NCBI GenBank assembly: GCA_036267755.1
Contig: DATAVK010000140.1
Coordinates: 1-22,279, forward strand
From: DATAVK01 sp036267755
Lineage (GTDB): Bacteria; Actinomycetota; Actinomycetes; JAFAQI01
Direction: 5' to 3'
DNA length: 22,279 bases
The position numbers were made by a program, and so were the translations under genes. Of the stretch, positions 22,052 to 22,279 are shown one piece after another. Position 1 is the first letter of the stretch. Each line of letters begins with the position of its first letter. The notes under the pieces are model-generated. The model made no database searches, was not told where the DNA came from, and saw only the letters and a program-made list of their open reading frames with translations.

Positions 22052-22279
22052 TCAGCCGATCCGAGGCACCCGCAGCTGCTGGCCGGCGCGCACCTCGACG
22101 CCGCCCAGGTGGTTGCGCGACTCGATGTCGGCGACGACCAGGCGCGGGTCGGAATGCGGTGCGATCCGGGCGGCCACCGACCACAGCGTCTCGCCGGGGC
22201 GAACCGTCAGGGTCTGTGAGGTGGCCGCTGCGTTGCCCCGCCCGGCCGCCTGGCTGGACCCGTGGCCGAGCACCAGGCC
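22052..22279 (-). CDS. LysM peptidoglycan-binding protein (5' end beyond window)
   Basis: Seventy-five C-terminal codons are visible, with the frame open to the right edge. The LysM domain fills the C-terminus: LTVRPGETLWSVAARIAPHSDPR, then VVADIESRNHL and VRAGQQLRVP, the standard beta-alpha-alpha-beta order. The extreme N-terminal visible residues (GLVLGHGSSQAAG) look like the end of a signal or membrane segment, so the protein is probably anchored outside the membrane. In mycobacteria the similar Rv2719c lies between lexA and nrdR and is DNA-damage induced; I infer that lexA lies just beyond this edge. It is leftward, 196 bp upstream of nrdR. Confidence 0.85.
   Translation of the reverse strand, partial: GLVLGHGSSQAAGRGNAAATSQTLTVRPGETLWSVAARIAPHSDPRLVVADIESRNHLGGVEVRAGQQLRVPRIG

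Noticed and set aside
1..22279. CRISPR arrays, tRNA genes, transposases, phage genes
   Set aside because: I looked for regular direct repeats, cloverleaf-like genes and transposase or integrase motifs on both strands and saw none.

Overview
This window looks like chromosome from a high-GC Actinomycetota. The support is strongly G/C-biased third codon positions throughout, a deazaflavin (F420)-type nitroreductase, an SCO4848-type small membrane protein, an acVLRF1-type peptidyl-tRNA hydrolase, frequent GTG starts, and at the right end a LysM gene, nrdR and the coenzyme-B12-dependent ribonucleotide reductase nrdJ in an order familiar from Streptomyces and mycobacteria, where lexA lies just beyond. 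I cannot name the genus. I see no insertion sequence, prophage, CRISPR array, tRNA or rRNA.

Layout. 1-4.9 kb: a GNAT acetyltransferase cut by the left edge, then a redox-rich stretch with a cysteine glutathione peroxidase, an aldo/keto reductase, an F420-type nitroreductase and a quinone oxidoreductase, plus a two-helix membrane protein and a DUF2332 protein. 4.9-10.4 kb: cell-envelope and exported functions, namely a PAP2 membrane phosphatase, a DUF885 metallopeptidase-like protein, a secreted SGNH esterase and a Tat-exported flavin amine oxidase. The last two are divergent around a 200-bp region holding a good promoter and an operator-like palindrome. 10.4-12.9 kb: a leftward run of AraC-type regulator, VOC protein, NUDIX hydrolase and acVLRF1 peptidyl-tRNA hydrolase, with a 123-aa orphan gene just upstream.

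13.0-17.5 kb: a tight leftward gene set, thpR (RNA cyclic phosphodiesterase), an MFS_3 exporter, a SAM methyltransferase whose start overlaps the exporter's end, and a YtcJ-type amidohydrolase. 17.6-18.2 kb: an exported protein with a short NGS/LTGK-type repeat stalk and a beta-rich head reminiscent of tail-fibre tips. 18.2-22.3 kb: nrdJ, nrdR and a LysM gene, all leftward. Upstream of nrdR I find a promoter (TTGCGT, 17 bp, TACTGT), a near-perfect NrdR box over the expected transcription start, and three DnaA-box-like 9-mers, two of them in a perfect 10-bp inverted repeat.

Most genes are ordinary members of known families. The most interesting items are the combined NrdR/DnaA-like control region, the Vms1-like release factor, the tail-fibre-like exported protein, the SGNH esterase that seems to lack its usual catalytic Asp, and the orphan 123-aa gene. 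I did not find convincing evidence of a wholly new defence or mobile system. Packing is dense: no gap between genes exceeds 200 bases.
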